64,000 bases of DNA from Beijerinckiaceae bacterium (GTDB lineage: Bacteria; Pseudomonadota; Alphaproteobacteria; Rhizobiales; Beijerinckiaceae): NCBI GenBank assembly GCA_030684835.1, contig JAUXWZ010000076.1, forward strand, positions 40,701 to 104,700, given 5' to 3'. A model generated the notes under the pieces. It saw only the letters and a program-made list of their open reading frames with translations, was not told the origin of the DNA and searched no databases. A program made the translations under genes and the position numbers. Below, piece by piece: positions 46,712 to 57,667 of the stretch (position 1 is its first letter; each line of letters starts with the position of its first letter).

Positions 46712-48019
46712 ATGTCTGATTTTTCCCCGCGCGAAATTGTCTCTGAGCTAGACCGCTACATTGTCGGGCAGGCGGACGCCAAGCGCGCGGTGGCTAACGC
46801 GATGCGGAATCGGTGGCGTCGGTTACGCCTTGAAGGCGCGATGCGCGATGAAGTGATGCCTAAAAACATCCTCATGATTGGCCCGACCGGCTGTGGGAAG
46901 ACGGAAATTGCTCGTCGGTTGGCGCGGCTTGCAGGCGCTCCTTTCCTCAAGGTCGAAGCGACAAAGTTTACGGAAGTCGGGTACGTTGGCCGCGATGTCG
47001 AGCAAATCGTGCGAGATTTGGTCGAGGTCGCCATAGGGCTTATCAAGGAGAAGAAGCGGGCCGGTGTGCGCGCGAAGGCTCATTTGGCTGCCGAGGAGCG
47101 CGTGCTCGACGCCTTGGTGGGAGTTTCGGCGTCTCCCGCGACGCGGGAGTCCTTCCGCAAGCGGTTGAGATCGGGCGAGTTGGACGACAAGGAAATAGAG
47201 GTTGAGATCGCATCGCCGGGCTCCGCAAACCCGATGTTCGAAATCCCCAACATCCCCGGGGCTTCGGTCAGCGCGATTTCGCTGGGCGATATATTCGGGA
47301 AGGCGATGGGAAACCGCGGCAAGCCCAGACGCGCGACAGTGCGAGAAGCATACGAGCCCCTGATCGCGGAAGAATCCGAAAAAATGCTGGATCAGGACCA
47401 GGTCGTGCAGGAAGCTATTCGCGAGACCGAAAACAACGGAATCGTTTTCCTCGACGAGATCGACAAGATTTGCGCACGTGAGGGACGCTCAGGCGCCGAT
47501 GTGTCTCGAGAAGGCGTTCAGCGCGATCTTTTGCCGTTGATTGAAGGGACGACGGTGGCGACGAAGCACGGCGCTGTAAAGACCGATCATATTCTGTTTA
47601 TCGCCTCTGGGGCTTTCCACGTCGCGAAGCCCTCGGATCTTCTTCCCGAGCTTCAGGGACGTTTACCCATCCGTGTCGAATTGCAATCCTTGGGAGAGGA
47701 CGATTTTAGACGTATCCTCGTTGAAACGGAAGCGAGTCTCGTCAAGCAATACGTTGCCATGATGAAGACAGAGAGCGTTGAGCTTGTGTTCACGCCGGAC
47801 TCGATTCAGGCGCTGGCGCGACTTGCCGTGCAGGTAAACTCGACCATTGAAAACATCGGAGCGCGCCGCCTTCATACCGTATTGGAGCGTTTGCTTGATG
47901 ACATCAGCTTCACCGCCCCTGATCGAGCGGGTGAGACCATCACCATCGATGCGGCGCTTGTTCAGAAGAATGTCGGCGACCTCGCGAAGAACGCAGATTT
48001 GAGTCGTTTTATTCTCTGA
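46712..48019 (+). CDS. hslU: HslUV ATPase subunit HslU
   Basis: HslU is the AAA+ unfoldase feeding HslV. The 435-residue product has [20 protein letters not shown], the P-loop GPTGCGKTE at 57-65, the Walker [12 protein letters not shown], the pore motif GYVGRDVEQ and the conserved C-terminal DLSRFIL tail that docks on HslV. It starts 4 bases after hslV and is cotranscribed. Confidence 0.97.
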   Translation: MSDFSPREIVSELDRYIVGQADAKRAVANAMRNRWRRLRLEGAMRDEVMPKNILMIGPTGCGKTEIARRLARLAGAPFLKVEATKFTEVGYVGRDVEQIVRDLVEVAIGLIKEKKRAGVRAKAHLAAEERVLDALVGVSASPATRESFRKRLRSGELDDKEIEVEIASPGSANPMFEIPNIPGASVSAISLGDIFGKAMGNRGKPRRATVREAYEPLIAEESEKMLDQDQVVQEAIRETENNGIVFLDEIDKICAREGRSGADVSREGVQRDLLPLIEGTTVATKHGAVKTDHILFIASGAFHVAKPSDLLPELQGRLPIRVELQSLGEDDFRRILVETEASLVKQYVAMMKTESVELVFTPDSIQALARLAVQVNSTIENIGARRLHTVLERLLDDISFTAPDRAGETITIDAALVQKNVGDLAKNADLSRFIL

Positions 48020-48089
48020 TCTTGAATGCTTGCCTATCTAGGCGTCCGCTGCGATAACCCCGACCCTGTTGGATCGGAGTCTTTTGCGC

Positions 48090-49124
48090 ATGTCACTCTT
48101 GCCGCAGCGCGTGTTCTCGGGCGTTCAACCGACGGGCAACCTGCATCTTGGTAACTACCTGGGCGCCATCAGCAGGTTCGTCGCGCTTCAGCAGACGCAC
48201 GATTGCATCTACTGCGTCGTTGACCTTCATGCGATCACCGTTCCGCAGAAGCCATCAGAACTGGTCGCCAACATTCGTGAGGTCACTGCGGCGTTCATCG
48301 CGTGTGGCGTCGATCCAAAGCGCCACATTATTTTCAACCAGAGTCAGGTTGCTGAACATGCTGAACTCGCCTGGATATTCAATTGCATCGCGCGTATCGG
48401 TTGGCTGAACCGTATGACTCAGTTCAAAGAGAAGGCGGGGAAAGATCGTGAAAACGCATCCGTCGGATTGTACGCATATCCGACGTTAATGGCGGCTGAT
48501 ATTCTGATTTATCGAGCAACTCACGTGCCTGTTGGTGAAGACCAGAAGCAACATCTGGAGCTCGCCAGAGACATAGCACAGAAGTTCAACAACGATTTTG
48601 CGGAGTCGATCACGGCTGCAGGGCATGGAGATGCGTTTTTCCCTTTGCCTGAGCCCCTCATCCAGGGACCGGCCACGCGCGTGATGAGCCTTCGCGATGG
48701 CGCCAAGAAGATGTCGAAGAGCGATCCATCGGACAATTCCCGGATCAACCTGAGCGACGATGCAGATACAATTGCGCAGAAGGTTCGAAGGGCGAAGACC
48801 GACCCTGAAGTGCTGCCGTCCGAAACGCCTGGACTGGCTGGTCGCCCGGAAGCTGACAATCTTGTTGGGATCTACGCTGCATTGGCTGACGGCTCGAAGG
48901 CAGATGTTCTTCGTGAATTTGGCGGGGCAAATTTTTCCAGCTTCAAGGGCGCCCTCGTGGACCTCGCTGTCGCAAAACTAGGACCGATCGGGGCTGATAT
49001 GCGCCGATTGCAGGCCGATCCTGATTATATAGATGAAGTGCTTCGGGAGGGCTCAAGACGGGCTCGCGTCATAGCTGCCGAAAACATGAAGGCGGTGAAG
49101 GAGATTGTTGGGTTTATCAGCTGA
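48090..49124 (+). CDS. trpS: Tryptophanyl-tRNA synthetase
   Basis: This class I synthetase charges tRNA-Trp. The 344-residue product has the HIGH-type HLGN at 19-22 in [18 protein letters not shown], and the KMSKS loop near residue 208 (GAKKMSKSD). ATG 48090 has GGAG 10 bases upstream; an in-frame TTG at 48069 is possible. It is followed by a universal stress protein gene. Confidence 0.96.
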   Translation: MSLLPQRVFSGVQPTGNLHLGNYLGAISRFVALQQTHDCIYCVVDLHAITVPQKPSELVANIREVTAAFIACGVDPKRHIIFNQSQVAEHAELAWIFNCIARIGWLNRMTQFKEKAGKDRENASVGLYAYPTLMAADILIYRATHVPVGEDQKQHLELARDIAQKFNNDFAESITAAGHGDAFFPLPEPLIQGPATRVMSLRDGAKKMSKSDPSDNSRINLSDDADTIAQKVRRAKTDPEVLPSETPGLAGRPEADNLVGIYAALADGSKADVLREFGGANFSSFKGALVDLAVAKLGPIGADMRRLQADPDYIDEVLREGSRRARVIAAENMKAVKEIVGFIS

Positions 49125-49162
49125 GGGTTGAGGGGGCTCGCGCAAGGTCGAGGAGCGCAAAC

Positions 49163-49660
49163 ATGCTTGGCAGACGACGCAGATCTAACGAGGCCGGTCA
49201 TCGTCCGAAGTTTCTTGTTGTTGTTGACGAAACTGAAGAGTGTGATCGCGCGCTTTATTTCGCTGTTCGACGCGCTACCCGGACCAATTCCGGCGTGGTG
49301 CTGCTCGCGGTCATCGACCCCTCGGGGTTTAATGAATGGCTCGGGGTGGGCAGCGTCATCCAGCAGGAAGCCGAAGAGGATGCGTCCGCCATGCTCAATC
49401 GTGCCGCCACGCGGGCGCGGGAAGTTTCTGGCATCCAGCCGGATCTTGTAACCCGTCAGGGCAACAGGTCCGAACAGATCCTGCAGCTCATTGAAGAAGA
49501 TGAGGACATTTCGTTTCTGGTGCTGGCCGCTTCAAGCAGTTCCGATGGCCCGGGGCCACTGGTGTCCACACTTGCAGCCAAATCGTCAGGTACGTTCCCC
49601 GTACCGATCGTTATTGTGCCAGGCGCCATGTCGGATGAAGAGATCGAAGCTTTAGCGTAG
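49163..49660 (+). CDS. Universal stress protein (UspA family)
   Basis: The 165-residue alpha/beta protein begins after a short basic tail with PKFLVVVDETEECDRALYFAVRRA, the UspA opening strand and helix. A C-terminal ATP-binding type G-2x-G-9x-G(S/T) motif is not clear, so nucleotide binding is uncertain. GGAG lies 7 bases before the ATG. It is usually found between trpS and nfuA in Hyphomicrobiales, suggesting a stress link, but no specific role is known. Confidence 0.85.
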   Translation: MLGRRRRSNEAGHRPKFLVVVDETEECDRALYFAVRRATRTNSGVVLLAVIDPSGFNEWLGVGSVIQQEAEEDASAMLNRAATRAREVSGIQPDLVTRQGNRSEQILQLIEEDEDISFLVLAASSSSDGPGPLVSTLAAKSSGTFPVPIVIVPGAMSDEEIEALA

Positions 49661-49732
49661 CCGCTCTCGCCATTGAATTGCGCGGGATGACGCGTATCTT
49701 CGGTACACTCGACCCTTTGGGATATCAAAGCC

Positions 49733-50287
49733 ATGTTCATACAGACAGAAGCGACGCCGAACCCGGCCACCCTGAAGTTTCTGCCGGGAAAGCAAGTGGC
49801 CCCGGACCAGCCCCTCGAATTCTCGAGCCCGGATGACGCCAGCCGGTCACAACTCGCTGCGGCTTTGTTCGCAGTGGGCGGCGTCAACAGGGTCATGTTT
49901 GGCTCGGACTTCGTTTCCGTGACGAAAGGCGCGGGCGATTGGCAGCACATCAAGCCAGCCGTCCTCGGCGCCATCATGGAGCATTTTATGGCCGGATGGC
50001 CGTTGGTCTCCGCGGACGCAGTTTCGAGCGAGGGGGACGAATTCTTCAATCCAGAACACGAGGACCTTGTCCAAACGATCAAGGAGCTCCTTGATTCAAG
50101 GATCCGCCCAGCCGTTGCCGGTGACGGTGGGGACATCACGTTCCGCGGCTTTCGTGACGGAGTCGTGTTCCTCACAATGAAGGGAGCCTGTTCCGGTTGC
50201 CCGTCCTCGACTGCGACTCTCAAGAACGGTATCGAGAATTTGCTTCGCCACTATGTCCCTGAGGTTGAAGCAGTCGAGCAGATGTGA
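49733..50287 (+). CDS. nfuA: Fe-S scaffold/carrier protein NfuA (NFU1-type)
   Basis: Nfu proteins transfer [4Fe-4S] clusters to client enzymes. The 184-residue product has the Nfu_N domain (MFIQTEATPNPATLKFLPG) and the C-terminal NifU-like domain with the CSGC cluster motif, Cys153 and Cys156, in KGACSGCPSSTATLKNGIE. Architecture is that of mitochondrial NFU1 and alphaproteobacterial homologues. It heads a run through tsaB, rimI, miaB and phoH, several of which are or modify Fe-S or tRNA enzymes; miaB is a likely client. Confidence 0.94.
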   Translation: MFIQTEATPNPATLKFLPGKQVAPDQPLEFSSPDDASRSQLAAALFAVGGVNRVMFGSDFVSVTKGAGDWQHIKPAVLGAIMEHFMAGWPLVSADAVSSEGDEFFNPEHEDLVQTIKELLDSRIRPAVAGDGGDITFRGFRDGVVFLTMKGACSGCPSSTATLKNGIENLLRHYVPEVEAVEQM

Positions 50288-50315
50288 GGGGACTGCGCAC
50301 AACGGAAACCGAAAG

Positions 50316-50999
50316 ATGCTAATTCTCGCCATCGACACGGCATTGGGTGCGGTGGCGGCTTGTGTTTACGACACTGAACAGGATCATGTGCTTGCGAGCG
50401 AGCGGCTGATTTTGGCGCGTGGGCACGCCGAGGCGCTGGTTCCTTTGCTTGAGCGGCTTGCAGCACATTTTTCAGGCAGCTTCGACGGGATCGAGCGCGT
50501 GGCTGTCACGACTGGCCCAGGATCCTTTACGGGTATCCGCGTAGGCGTCGCCGCTGCACGCGCCATCGGCGTGGCGCGAAACATCAAGGTCGTCGGTATA
50601 ACCACATTCTCGGCGTTCGCAGCGCCGCTTTTGGGGCGTGATAGGGCAGATGTGGCCTGCGTGGTCGACGCGCGCCACGGGAATGTTTTCATCGAAACTT
50701 TCGATCATACCGGAGCCATTGTGCATGGAGCGGCGGTGGTGCCCGTTCGTTTGGCGGCGGTCAGGCTGGGCGACACGCCTACGATTCTGACCGGCCCCGG
50801 CGCACCTCTCGTGGCGATCGAGGCCTGGTCACTAGGAAGAAAGGTCGATGTTGGCGGCGAGACCGTCTCACCACCTATAGATTTTGTCGCGCGGCTCGGG
50901 GCCATCGCGGATCTTCAGGAATCGCCCGCTAACCCCTTCTATCTTAAAGCGGCCGATGTTACCCATAACGCGTCAAATCTAACGCAGGCACGGCTCTGA
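50316..50999 (+). CDS. tsaB: tRNA threonylcarbamoyladenosine biosynthesis protein TsaB
   Basis: TsaB is the scaffold of the TsaBDE complex that makes t6A37 in ANN-decoding tRNAs. The 227-residue ASKHA-fold product has MLILAIDTALGAVAAC, HAEALVPLLERL and the conserved TTGPGSFTGIRVGVA. ATG 50316 gives the normal N-terminus; the frame is open further into nfuA. It is followed by rimI, a common pair. Confidence 0.94.
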   Translation: MLILAIDTALGAVAACVYDTEQDHVLASERLILARGHAEALVPLLERLAAHFSGSFDGIERVAVTTGPGSFTGIRVGVAAARAIGVARNIKVVGITTFSAFAAPLLGRDRADVACVVDARHGNVFIETFDHTGAIVHGAAVVPVRLAAVRLGDTPTILTGPGAPLVAIEAWSLGRKVDVGGETVSPPIDFVARLGAIADLQESPANPFYLKAADVTHNASNLTQARL

Positions 51000-51013
51000 A
51001 ATTCCCGGCACTC

Positions 51014-51490
51014 ATGTTTTTTCGCAGGTCGCCCAGAGTTCTCGTCAGGCCGCTGGATGCAAGCGATTCGCAATCGTGCGCCTCCATTCACGCGGCGTGT
51101 TTCGCACACTCTTGGCCAGCCTCGGAAATAGAAGCGATGGCCGCGTCTTCCAACATCAGCGCGCTTTCAGCGATTGATGGCCGATCTGACGACCTGTTAG
51201 GTTTTGTGATCTCCCGGATTGTTCTGGACGAGGCCGAAGTGCTTACCATTGCTGTCGCCATAGATTGCCGTCGCCGCGGGGTGGCCGCCACGCTGCTTGA
51301 AACGCATTTGTCGGAACTGGCGATGGAGAGGGTGCGGCGGCTGTTCCTTGAGGTGGAAGAGGGTAACGCAGGCGCACTAGCTCTCTACAAAAAATTTGGA
51401 TTCGTGGAAAAGGGACGCAGAGATGGCTATTACAGGAAAGCTGACGGTAGCCGCGCGAGCGCATTGATCATGCAAAAGGACGTGATTTGA
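51014..51490 (+). CDS. rimI: Ribosomal protein S18 alanine N-acetyltransferase RimI
   Basis: RimI is a GNAT acetyltransferase for the N-terminus of S18, often encoded with tsaB. The 158-residue product has [26 protein letters not shown] with the acetyl-CoA motif and [30 protein letters not shown], the RimI C-terminal signature. Its TGA overlaps an in-frame TTG of miaB, but the better miaB start is further in. True substrate is inferred from family and neighbours. Confidence 0.9.
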   Translation: MFFRRSPRVLVRPLDASDSQSCASIHAACFAHSWPASEIEAMAASSNISALSAIDGRSDDLLGFVISRIVLDEAEVLTIAVAIDCRRRGVAATLLETHLSELAMERVRRLFLEVEEGNAGALALYKKFGFVEKGRRDGYYRKADGSRASALIMQKDVI

Positions 51491-51537
51491 ACTCGTTCGG
51501 AAAGTCGGCAAGCGGCGAATTCGCCGGAAGGGCGCAA

Positions 51538-52956
51538 ATGCAACGGCTTATGGATGAGACTTTTTACGATTCGAATGCGGCAGGACAAGAGCCGAAGCAG
51601 GTTTTCGTAAAGTCGTATGGCTGTCAGATGAACGTGTACGATGCTCAGCGCATGACCGACGCATTGGATGCTCGTGGTTATCGTGAAACCGCTGATGTAG
51701 ACCGTGCTGACCTGGTGATCCTCAATACCTGTCACATTCGTGAGAAAGCCTCCGAGAAGATTTATTCAGAGCTCGGGAAGCTCAAGCTGATGAAAGCCGC
51801 TGCCCTGACACAGGGGCGGGCGGTTCAAATCGTCGTCGCTGGCTGTGTGGCTCAGGCTGAGGGGGGCGAAATTATCAAGAGGCAGGCCGCTGTAGATCTG
51901 GTCGTTGGATCGCAGAATTATCACCGTCTGCCCGAATTACTTGAGCGCGCCCGTGGCGCTGGCCCGGTCGTGGACACCGAGTTTCCTGTCGAAAGTAAGT
52001 TCGATCATCTGCCGGCCCCTTCCGCAGCGCGTCTCGCGGCGCGAGGCGTCAGCGCGTTCGTCACAGTTCAAGAGGGCTGCGACAAATTTTGCTCGTTCTG
52101 TGTCGTGCCTTACACTCGTGGAGCGGAAACATGTCGGCCGGTGAGCGCCGTCATTGATGAGGTCATGTCCCTCGTGTCTTCCGGCATCAGTGAGATCACG
52201 CTGATTGGGCAGAATGTGAATGCCTACCATGGTCGAGATGCGAATGGACGCGACGCCTCGCTCGCAAAACTGATAGAGCACGTGGCCAATGTCCCCGGTG
52301 TTTCGCGCATTCGCTACACGACAAGCCACCCACGAGACATGAGCGACGATCTCATTGAAGCGCATCGGGATGTGCCGTCATTGATGCCGTATTTGCATCT
52401 GCCGGTGCAGTCGGGTTCTGACGGAATTCTCCGCGCAATGAACCGCAAGCACACGTCAGCGGACTTCATTCGACTGGTTGAAAAGATACGAAAGGTCCGG
52501 CCCGACATTTCGTTTTCGTCGGACTTCATAGTTGGTTTCCCCGGAGAAACGGAACAGGATTTCCACGCCACGATGCAACTTGTTGCTGAAGTACAATTTG
52601 CGAGCGCATATTCGTTCAAGTATTCTCCCAGATTGGGCACTCCGGCCGCCGTCCTCGGCGGACAGGTAGGAGAAGACGTGAAGTCTCATCGCCTTGCCAG
52701 ACTGCAGCAATTGCTCGACCAGCAGCGTCACGCTTTCGACAAAGCCTCAGTTGGGAAAAAGTTGCCCGTTCTTTTCGAAAAGTCAGGTCGTCATCCTGGT
52801 CAGCAGGTTGGAAAAAGCCCTTATTTGCAGGCTGTTTATGTTACAGAAGCCTCAAATCTTATTGGCAAGATAGTCGATGTGGTAATATTGGAAGCTACGT
52901 CTAACTCCCTGCGCGGCGCGGTCGATTCATCCCAAATTGGCGGAGCTTCAAATTGA
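51538..52956 (+). CDS. miaB: tRNA-2-methylthio-N6-dimethylallyladenosine synthase MiaB
   Basis: MiaB is a radical-SAM methylthiotransferase acting on i6A37. The 472-residue product has UPF0004 cysteines Cys29 (SYGCQMN), Cys65 (NTCHIREKA) and one in AGCVAQ, the radical-[11 protein letters not shown] triad, and a C-terminal TRAM domain. I chose ATG 51538 because GGAAGGG lies 5 bases before it; a TTG at 51487 overlapping the rimI stop would add 17 residues. Two [4Fe-4S] clusters are expected, with NfuA as a plausible donor. Confidence 0.95.
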   Translation: MQRLMDETFYDSNAAGQEPKQVFVKSYGCQMNVYDAQRMTDALDARGYRETADVDRADLVILNTCHIREKASEKIYSELGKLKLMKAAALTQGRAVQIVVAGCVAQAEGGEIIKRQAAVDLVVGSQNYHRLPELLERARGAGPVVDTEFPVESKFDHLPAPSAARLAARGVSAFVTVQEGCDKFCSFCVVPYTRGAETCRPVSAVIDEVMSLVSSGISEITLIGQNVNAYHGRDANGRDASLAKLIEHVANVPGVSRIRYTTSHPRDMSDDLIEAHRDVPSLMPYLHLPVQSGSDGILRAMNRKHTSADFIRLVEKIRKVRPDISFSSDFIVGFPGETEQDFHATMQLVAEVQFASAYSFKYSPRLGTPAAVLGGQVGEDVKSHRLARLQQLLDQQRHAFDKASVGKKLPVLFEKSGRHPGQQVGKSPYLQAVYVTEASNLIGKIVDVVILEATSNSLRGAVDSSQIGGASN

Positions 52957-54014
52957 AGTCGTATGATCGTCCTAATCAGAATGATCGGCCGCGAGCTGCG
53001 CAGGCGGGGGATTTGCCCGGACAGACTCCGCTTGCGGAAATTAGCATCGCGTTTGAAGACAATCGCCATGCTTCCGCTGTCCTTGGCCAGTACGATCAGA
53101 ACATTGCGCGCGTTGAACGCCGTCTGGGCGTTTCGGCGCATACCAATGGAAATCGCATCATATTGAAGGGCCCGGCGGACAGTTGTGAAAGCGCGCGCCG
53201 TGTCCTTGAGAACCTATATGCCCGGGTCAAGCTGGGCCAGCACGTAACACCGGGCGACGTTGACGGCGCGATTGAGGAAAGCGCGCTACAGGGCAGCCTC
53301 TTTCCCAGTCCGCCGGAAACCGCGCGGAGCCAGTTTGATCACATCGCCACCCGCAAAAAAGGCATTGTGCGTGCTCGCAATGCGGCTCAGGACGAATACA
53401 TTCGCGCTCTGAAGCGCCATGAACTCGTCTTTGCGGAAGGCCCCGCTGGAACAGGAAAAACCTGGCTCGCGGTTGGTCATGCGGTTTCCCTCCTGGAGCA
53501 AGGCGCTGTTGAGCGGCTTATCCTGTCGCGTCCCGCTGTTGAGGCGGGTGAGCGTCTTGGCTTCTTGCCGGGAGACATGCGCGAGAAGGTTGACCCTTAT
53601 CTGCGGCCTATTTTCGACGCATTGCATGATTTCATGGATGGCCGGCACGTTGAGCGCGGACTGCAGACGGGAATGATCGAAGTCGCGCCGCTTGCATTCA
53701 TGCGCGGGCGTACTCTCACCAATGCCTGTGTATTACTCGACGAAGCCCAAAACTCAACGTCCATGCAAATGAAGATGTTTCTGACGCGGTTGGGAGAAGG
53801 ATCGCGGATGATCGTGAATGGCGACCCAACGCAAACCGACTTGTTGCCGGGGCAGAAGTCAGGGCTTCGCGAAGCCGTACAATTGACGCAAGGCCTGGAA
53901 GGAATAGGCACCGTTTTGTTCGCCGAAGGGGACGTTGTGCGACATGATCTTGTCCGGCGCATTGTGGGAGCATACGAACGCAGCGCTATTCTGGAAGCGG
54001 ATAAGACGCGATGA
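52953..54014 (+). CDS. phoH: PhoH-family ATPase
   Basis: The 353-residue PhoH/PhoL protein has an N-terminal KH-like region and a P-loop core: [38 protein letters not shown] and [22 protein letters not shown]. It is linked to RNA metabolism and always near ybeY. A TTG start overlaps the miaB stop as TTGA; its own stop overlaps ybeY as ATGA. The run miaB-phoH-ybeY-corC-lnt is conserved across proteobacteria. Confidence 0.95.
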   Translation: MKSYDRPNQNDRPRAAQAGDLPGQTPLAEISIAFEDNRHASAVLGQYDQNIARVERRLGVSAHTNGNRIILKGPADSCESARRVLENLYARVKLGQHVTPGDVDGAIEESALQGSLFPSPPETARSQFDHIATRKKGIVRARNAAQDEYIRALKRHELVFAEGPAGTGKTWLAVGHAVSLLEQGAVERLILSRPAVEAGERLGFLPGDMREKVDPYLRPIFDALHDFMDGRHVERGLQTGMIEVAPLAFMRGRTLTNACVLLDEAQNSTSMQMKMFLTRLGEGSRMIVNGDPTQTDLLPGQKSGLREAVQLTQGLEGIGTVLFAEGDVVRHDLVRRIVGAYERSAILEADKTR

Positions 54015-54505
54015 ACGTCGCGTGTGATGTGGTCGTTGATGAGCCACGCTGGTCTCAAAAGTTCGAACCTGAGTTGCTAGTGCGCGTCGTCGTTCCCAAA
54101 GTGATCGAAATAGCGAACCCGGAGCTTCATCCGGAAGCCGAGGTTTGTTTCTCGTTTTCGAACGATAAGCGTGTTCAGGAACTGAATGCGCTGTGGCGCT
54201 CCAAGGACACACCGACAAATGTCCTTTCTTTTCCTGCCAGCAATGGCGATGATTTGCGCGCGTCGCCGCTACTTGGGGACGTCATAATGGCCTATGAGAC
54301 GATCGATCGGGAAGCAGGTGAGGAAGGCAAGCTTCTGGTCAATCATGCTGCTCACATGGTTGTCCACGGAATGCTGCATCTGATCGGATACGATCATGAA
54401 TCCGATAAGGAAGCGCTGGAGATGGAAACTCTGGAAAGCCAGATTTTGACGGACCTCGGATATCCCGACCCATGGTCTGGCTTGAACGAGAAAAAAGAGG
54501 TCTGA
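54011..54505 (+). CDS. ybeY: Endoribonuclease YbeY
   Basis: YbeY is a metal-dependent single-strand RNase involved in 16S rRNA 3'-end maturation and ribosome quality control. The 164-residue product has the zinc motif HGMLHLIGYDHES (three histidines) and the NVLSFP segment. It overlaps phoH by four bases. The N-terminal segment of about 35 residues is variable in the family. Confidence 0.96.
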   Translation: MNVACDVVVDEPRWSQKFEPELLVRVVVPKVIEIANPELHPEAEVCFSFSNDKRVQELNALWRSKDTPTNVLSFPASNGDDLRASPLLGDVIMAYETIDREAGEEGKLLVNHAAHMVVHGMLHLIGYDHESDKEALEMETLESQILTDLGYPDPWSGLNEKKEV

Positions 54506-54507
54506 CA

Positions 54508-55434
54508 TTGTCCGATCAACAAAGTCGATCGCGAGAGCATGGCCGAAGCGAAAAGGCCTCTTTATTCGAGCGGCTTCGCACGTTTTTCGTGCGCGAGGAA
54601 ACATCCGTTCGCGGAGATATTGAAGAAGCACTGGATGACGAGTCTCATGCGAGCGACATCTCCCAGCAAGAACGTGCGATGCTTCGAAATGTCCTCGAAC
54701 TGCACGAGCTGCGGGTGAGCGACGTCATGATCAAGCGTCGCGATATTGTTGCGGTCAGTCTCGAGGACACGATCGCCCATGTTGCCGATATATTTCACAC
54801 GGCAGGTCATTCACGGCTCCCGGTTTATGCCGAGACGCTTGATGATCCGCGAGGGATGATACACATCCGCGATTTCTTCAATTATCTGGCTGGCCGCGAG
54901 GGCGTCATCTCTGGTGGGGGTGTGAAGTTTGATCGCCTGGCAGAAACGGTTTCTGCCGCTGGCATTGTCCGGCCAGTTCTCTTCGTGCCACCCTCAATGC
55001 CCGCTCTTGAGCTGCTCGTGAAAATGCAGGCGGCTCGAACACACATGGCGCTTGTCATTGATGAATATGGCGGCACCGACGGTTTGGCGTCTATCGAGGA
55101 TATCGTCGAGTTGATCGTTGGCGATATTGAAGACGAACACGATTCTGTTGAGGGGCCCCTGGTTTCAAAGACCGAGGACGGCGAATGGGTCGTGGACGCC
55201 CGGGCAGAGCTAGAAGAAGTTGAACAAACGTCCGGTCTGCCGCTGTCGAACCACCCCGATGCACAATCTGTCGAGACGATAGGCGGCTTGGTGACGATGA
55301 TCGCTGGCCGAGTGCCTTCTAAAGGTGAGCGCGTCAAATTTCTATCCAACGTCCAGTTCGAAATCCTCGACGCTGATCCTCGACGAATCAAGAAAGTTCT
55401 GATCAGGACGATCATCGTTGAGAGCAAGAGTTAA
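54508..55434 (+). CDS. CorC/HlyC-type CBS-domain protein
   Basis: The 308-residue product has no membrane segments. It contains two CBS domains (VSDVMIKRRDIVAV and VRPVLFVPPSMPALELLVKM) and a C-terminal CorC_HlyC (transporter-associated) domain (SVETIGGLVTMIAGRVPSKGERV). This matches Escherichia coli YbeX/CorC, linked to magnesium/cobalt efflux or ribosome metabolism. TTG 54508 is preferred because GAGG lies 8 bases upstream and it avoids overlap with ybeY. Confidence 0.9.
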   Translation: MSDQQSRSREHGRSEKASLFERLRTFFVREETSVRGDIEEALDDESHASDISQQERAMLRNVLELHELRVSDVMIKRRDIVAVSLEDTIAHVADIFHTAGHSRLPVYAETLDDPRGMIHIRDFFNYLAGREGVISGGGVKFDRLAETVSAAGIVRPVLFVPPSMPALELLVKMQAARTHMALVIDEYGGTDGLASIEDIVELIVGDIEDEHDSVEGPLVSKTEDGEWVVDARAELEEVEQTSGLPLSNHPDAQSVETIGGLVTMIAGRVPSKGERVKFLSNVQFEILDADPRRIKKVLIRTIIVESKS

Positions 55435-55482
55435 GTCGCATCGGCCCCGATAACCCGAGTATCTCCGCCGAAGTCACGCTCA

Positions 55483-57135
55483 ATGGGAACACGCAATTTG
55501 CAACTCCATCGGTTAGCTCGTCTTGCCGACATAATCACGTTGTCTTCAGGCTGGCGTCGCCGACTGATCGCCTTCGTGGCGGGCGCAGTTGGCGTCCTGT
55601 CGCTCCCGCCGTTTAACCTCTTCCCAATTCTTATTGTTCCTATGACAGTCGCTGTTTGGCTGATCGATGGAAGCGTCAGCAAGACGGTTCATGCGTCTGG
55701 TGCTCGCACGTTGATGAGTGCTGCTTACGAAGCCGCGAAGACGGGTTGGTGGCTGGGATTTGGCTATTTTCTTGCCGGTTTGTGGTGGTTAGGCGCTGCG
55801 TTTCTTGTGGAGGCCGATCAATTTGCTTGGGCGCTTCCCATCGGGGTCATGGGGCTGCCCGCTTTGCTCGCGCTGTTCACCGCATTGGGCTTCGCCGCAT
55901 CGCGTTTGATCTGGTCGCATAGCTCAGCGCGAATTCTTGCGCTGGCTGCGGGCTTGGGCGCGTCCGAGTTTCTTCGTTCAACAGTTCTCACCGGTTTCCC
56001 GTGGAACAACCTTGGGATGGCGTTTGGCGGAAATCTGATGCTTTCGCAGGTGTCATCTTTGGTTGGCCTGCACGGGTTGACCATCATTTGCGTGGCCTTG
56101 GCGTCTGCGCCGGCTCTGCTGGCGGATCGGGAGACGCGCAAGTTGGCGCTGGCATTGGCAGCAACTTTTTTTGCCGGTATCGCAGTCTTTGGATCTCTGC
56201 GACTCGCCCTGAACCAGACCTCGCTGGATGACGCCGTGAAGCTGCGCATCATGCAGCCAAATGTTCCTCAGGATGAAAAATTTCGGGCTGAAGCAATGCC
56301 TGAAATTCTGACGCGCTATCTGGACTTGTCATCCCGTGTCACAGGAGAGCAGCCCAACGGAATTGCTGGCGTCACTCACATTATTTGGCCTGAGTCGCCT
56401 TTTCCAGCGATCCTCGCGCGTGACGCGGAAGCTCTTGGGCGCATCGGTGACTTCCTTGCGCCGCAGACAACGCTGATAACCGGTGCTGCCCGGGTCGAGG
56501 TTTCATCGGATGGTCGGCAAGCGCGTTACTACAATTCAATTCAAGTCGTGCGGCCTGGTGGGGTTATTGTTGACGGCTACGACAAGACGCATTTGGTTCC
56601 GTTTGGAGAATACCTCCCCTTTCGCCGACTATTCGACGCCATTGGCCTGCGCCAGTTTGTCCAAATGCCAGGCGGCTTTGAAGCTGGCGCGATGAAGAAC
56701 CTGATCAGAGCCCCCGGGTTTCCCCCGGCAGCGCCATTGATATGTTACGAGGCGATTTTCAGTGGGGCGGTTCTACCGGCGGGCGCTCGCTCGCTGGGAG
56801 CGGCCGTTCTCCTAAACGTGACGAATGACGGCTGGTTCGGTGATACGCCCGGACCGCGGCAACATTTCGCGCAAGCTCGATTAAGGGCTATAGAAGAGGG
56901 ATTACCCCTCATCCGCGCAGCCAATACCGGGATTTCGGCGATCGTCGATCCTTATGGGCGGATCCTGCAAAGCCTGCCTGTGGGGGTTGAGGGCGTCATA
57001 GACGCCCACCTACCTCGGCCCGCGAGCGCAACCCTTTTCTCTCAGTTTCCGAATTTGGCGCCCTTAACTCTTTGGCTCCTGGTCATGGTGCTCTTTTTCG
57101 TTGTGTCCGGGCGTCCGCGCTCACGGCCAAGGTGA
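55483..57135 (+). CDS. lnt: Apolipoprotein N-acyltransferase
   Basis: Lnt N-acylates the cysteine of lipoproteins in the inner membrane so that LolCDE can export them. The 550-residue protein has about six membrane segments in the first 230 residues, then a nitrilase-fold domain with the catalytic Glu in IIWPESPFPAI, Lys in YDKTHLVPFGEYLPF and Cys in PLICYEAIF. In Sinorhizobium this gene is actA, needed for acid tolerance, and it precedes phrR there as here. Partners lolA and lptE lie elsewhere in the window. Confidence 0.96.
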   Translation: MGTRNLQLHRLARLADIITLSSGWRRRLIAFVAGAVGVLSLPPFNLFPILIVPMTVAVWLIDGSVSKTVHASGARTLMSAAYEAAKTGWWLGFGYFLAGLWWLGAAFLVEADQFAWALPIGVMGLPALLALFTALGFAASRLIWSHSSARILALAAGLGASEFLRSTVLTGFPWNNLGMAFGGNLMLSQVSSLVGLHGLTIICVALASAPALLADRETRKLALALAATFFAGIAVFGSLRLALNQTSLDDAVKLRIMQPNVPQDEKFRAEAMPEILTRYLDLSSRVTGEQPNGIAGVTHIIWPESPFPAILARDAEALGRIGDFLAPQTTLITGAARVEVSSDGRQARYYNSIQVVRPGGVIVDGYDKTHLVPFGEYLPFRRLFDAIGLRQFVQMPGGFEAGAMKNLIRAPGFPPAAPLICYEAIFSGAVLPAGARSLGAAVLLNVTNDGWFGDTPGPRQHFAQARLRAIEEGLPLIRAANTGISAIVDPYGRILQSLPVGVEGVIDAHLPRPASATLFSQFPNLAPLTLWLLVMVLFFVVSGRPRSRPR

Positions 57136-57225
57136 CGCAACGTTTGCATGTAGATTTGCGCGTAGCTACATTGGGCCCACGAAGGCGGCACAGACCACGT
57201 CGCGAGCAACACGAGAGACACTCGC

Positions 57226-57666
57226 TTGAAGCGCACTCCGAACTCGGTTGATATACACGTTGGATCTCGCGTTCGAAGCCGGCGAATGTCTATCGGCCTG
57301 ACCCAGGATAAATTGGCGAAAGCTGTCGGGATCACTTTTCAGCAGATCCAGAAATATGAAAAGGGCGCCAACCGAGTTGGCGCCAGCCGATTGCAAGCGA
57401 TAGCGCGCATTCTCGAAATGCCCGTCAGTTATTTCTTCGCGGATGCATCGGGGCAGCTCTCGGCGAAGCTGTTGGAAGCGCAGAACATTGCTGCCGCTCG
57501 CAAGGCTCCGGCGCCGGCAGAGGCGCTGAAGATGATCAAGATGTTTATTAGTGTGCGAGACCAGGAGGCGCGCCGGCATTTGATGGGTTTGGCGGAAGTG
57601 CTTTCGCTTAAATCCGAGAGTGAACAGCCGCCTTCGTCTCCAAGCCGAAAGAATTCTGCTCCATAG
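57226..57666 (+). CDS. phrR: XRE-family regulator, PhrR/PraR-like
   Basis: The 146-residue product has a helix-turn-helix (VGSRVRSRRMSIGLTQDKLAKAVGITFQQIQKYEKG, about 12-47) with QKYEKGANRVGASRL after it, and a variable helical C-terminus. Both sequence and place (lnt then this gene) match PhrR (acid-induced) of Sinorhizobium and PraR (adhesin and quorum-sensing repressor) of rhizobia. A TTG start at 57226 is used, and no ATG precedes the domain. It ends 1 base before the inverted repeat upstream of metK, so it may control or be controlled from there. Confidence 0.85.
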   Translation: MKRTPNSVDIHVGSRVRSRRMSIGLTQDKLAKAVGITFQQIQKYEKGANRVGASRLQAIARILEMPVSYFFADASGQLSAKLLEAQNIAAARKAPAPAEALKMIKMFISVRDQEARRHLMGLAEVLSLKSESEQPPSSPSRKNSAP

Positions 57667-57667
57667 C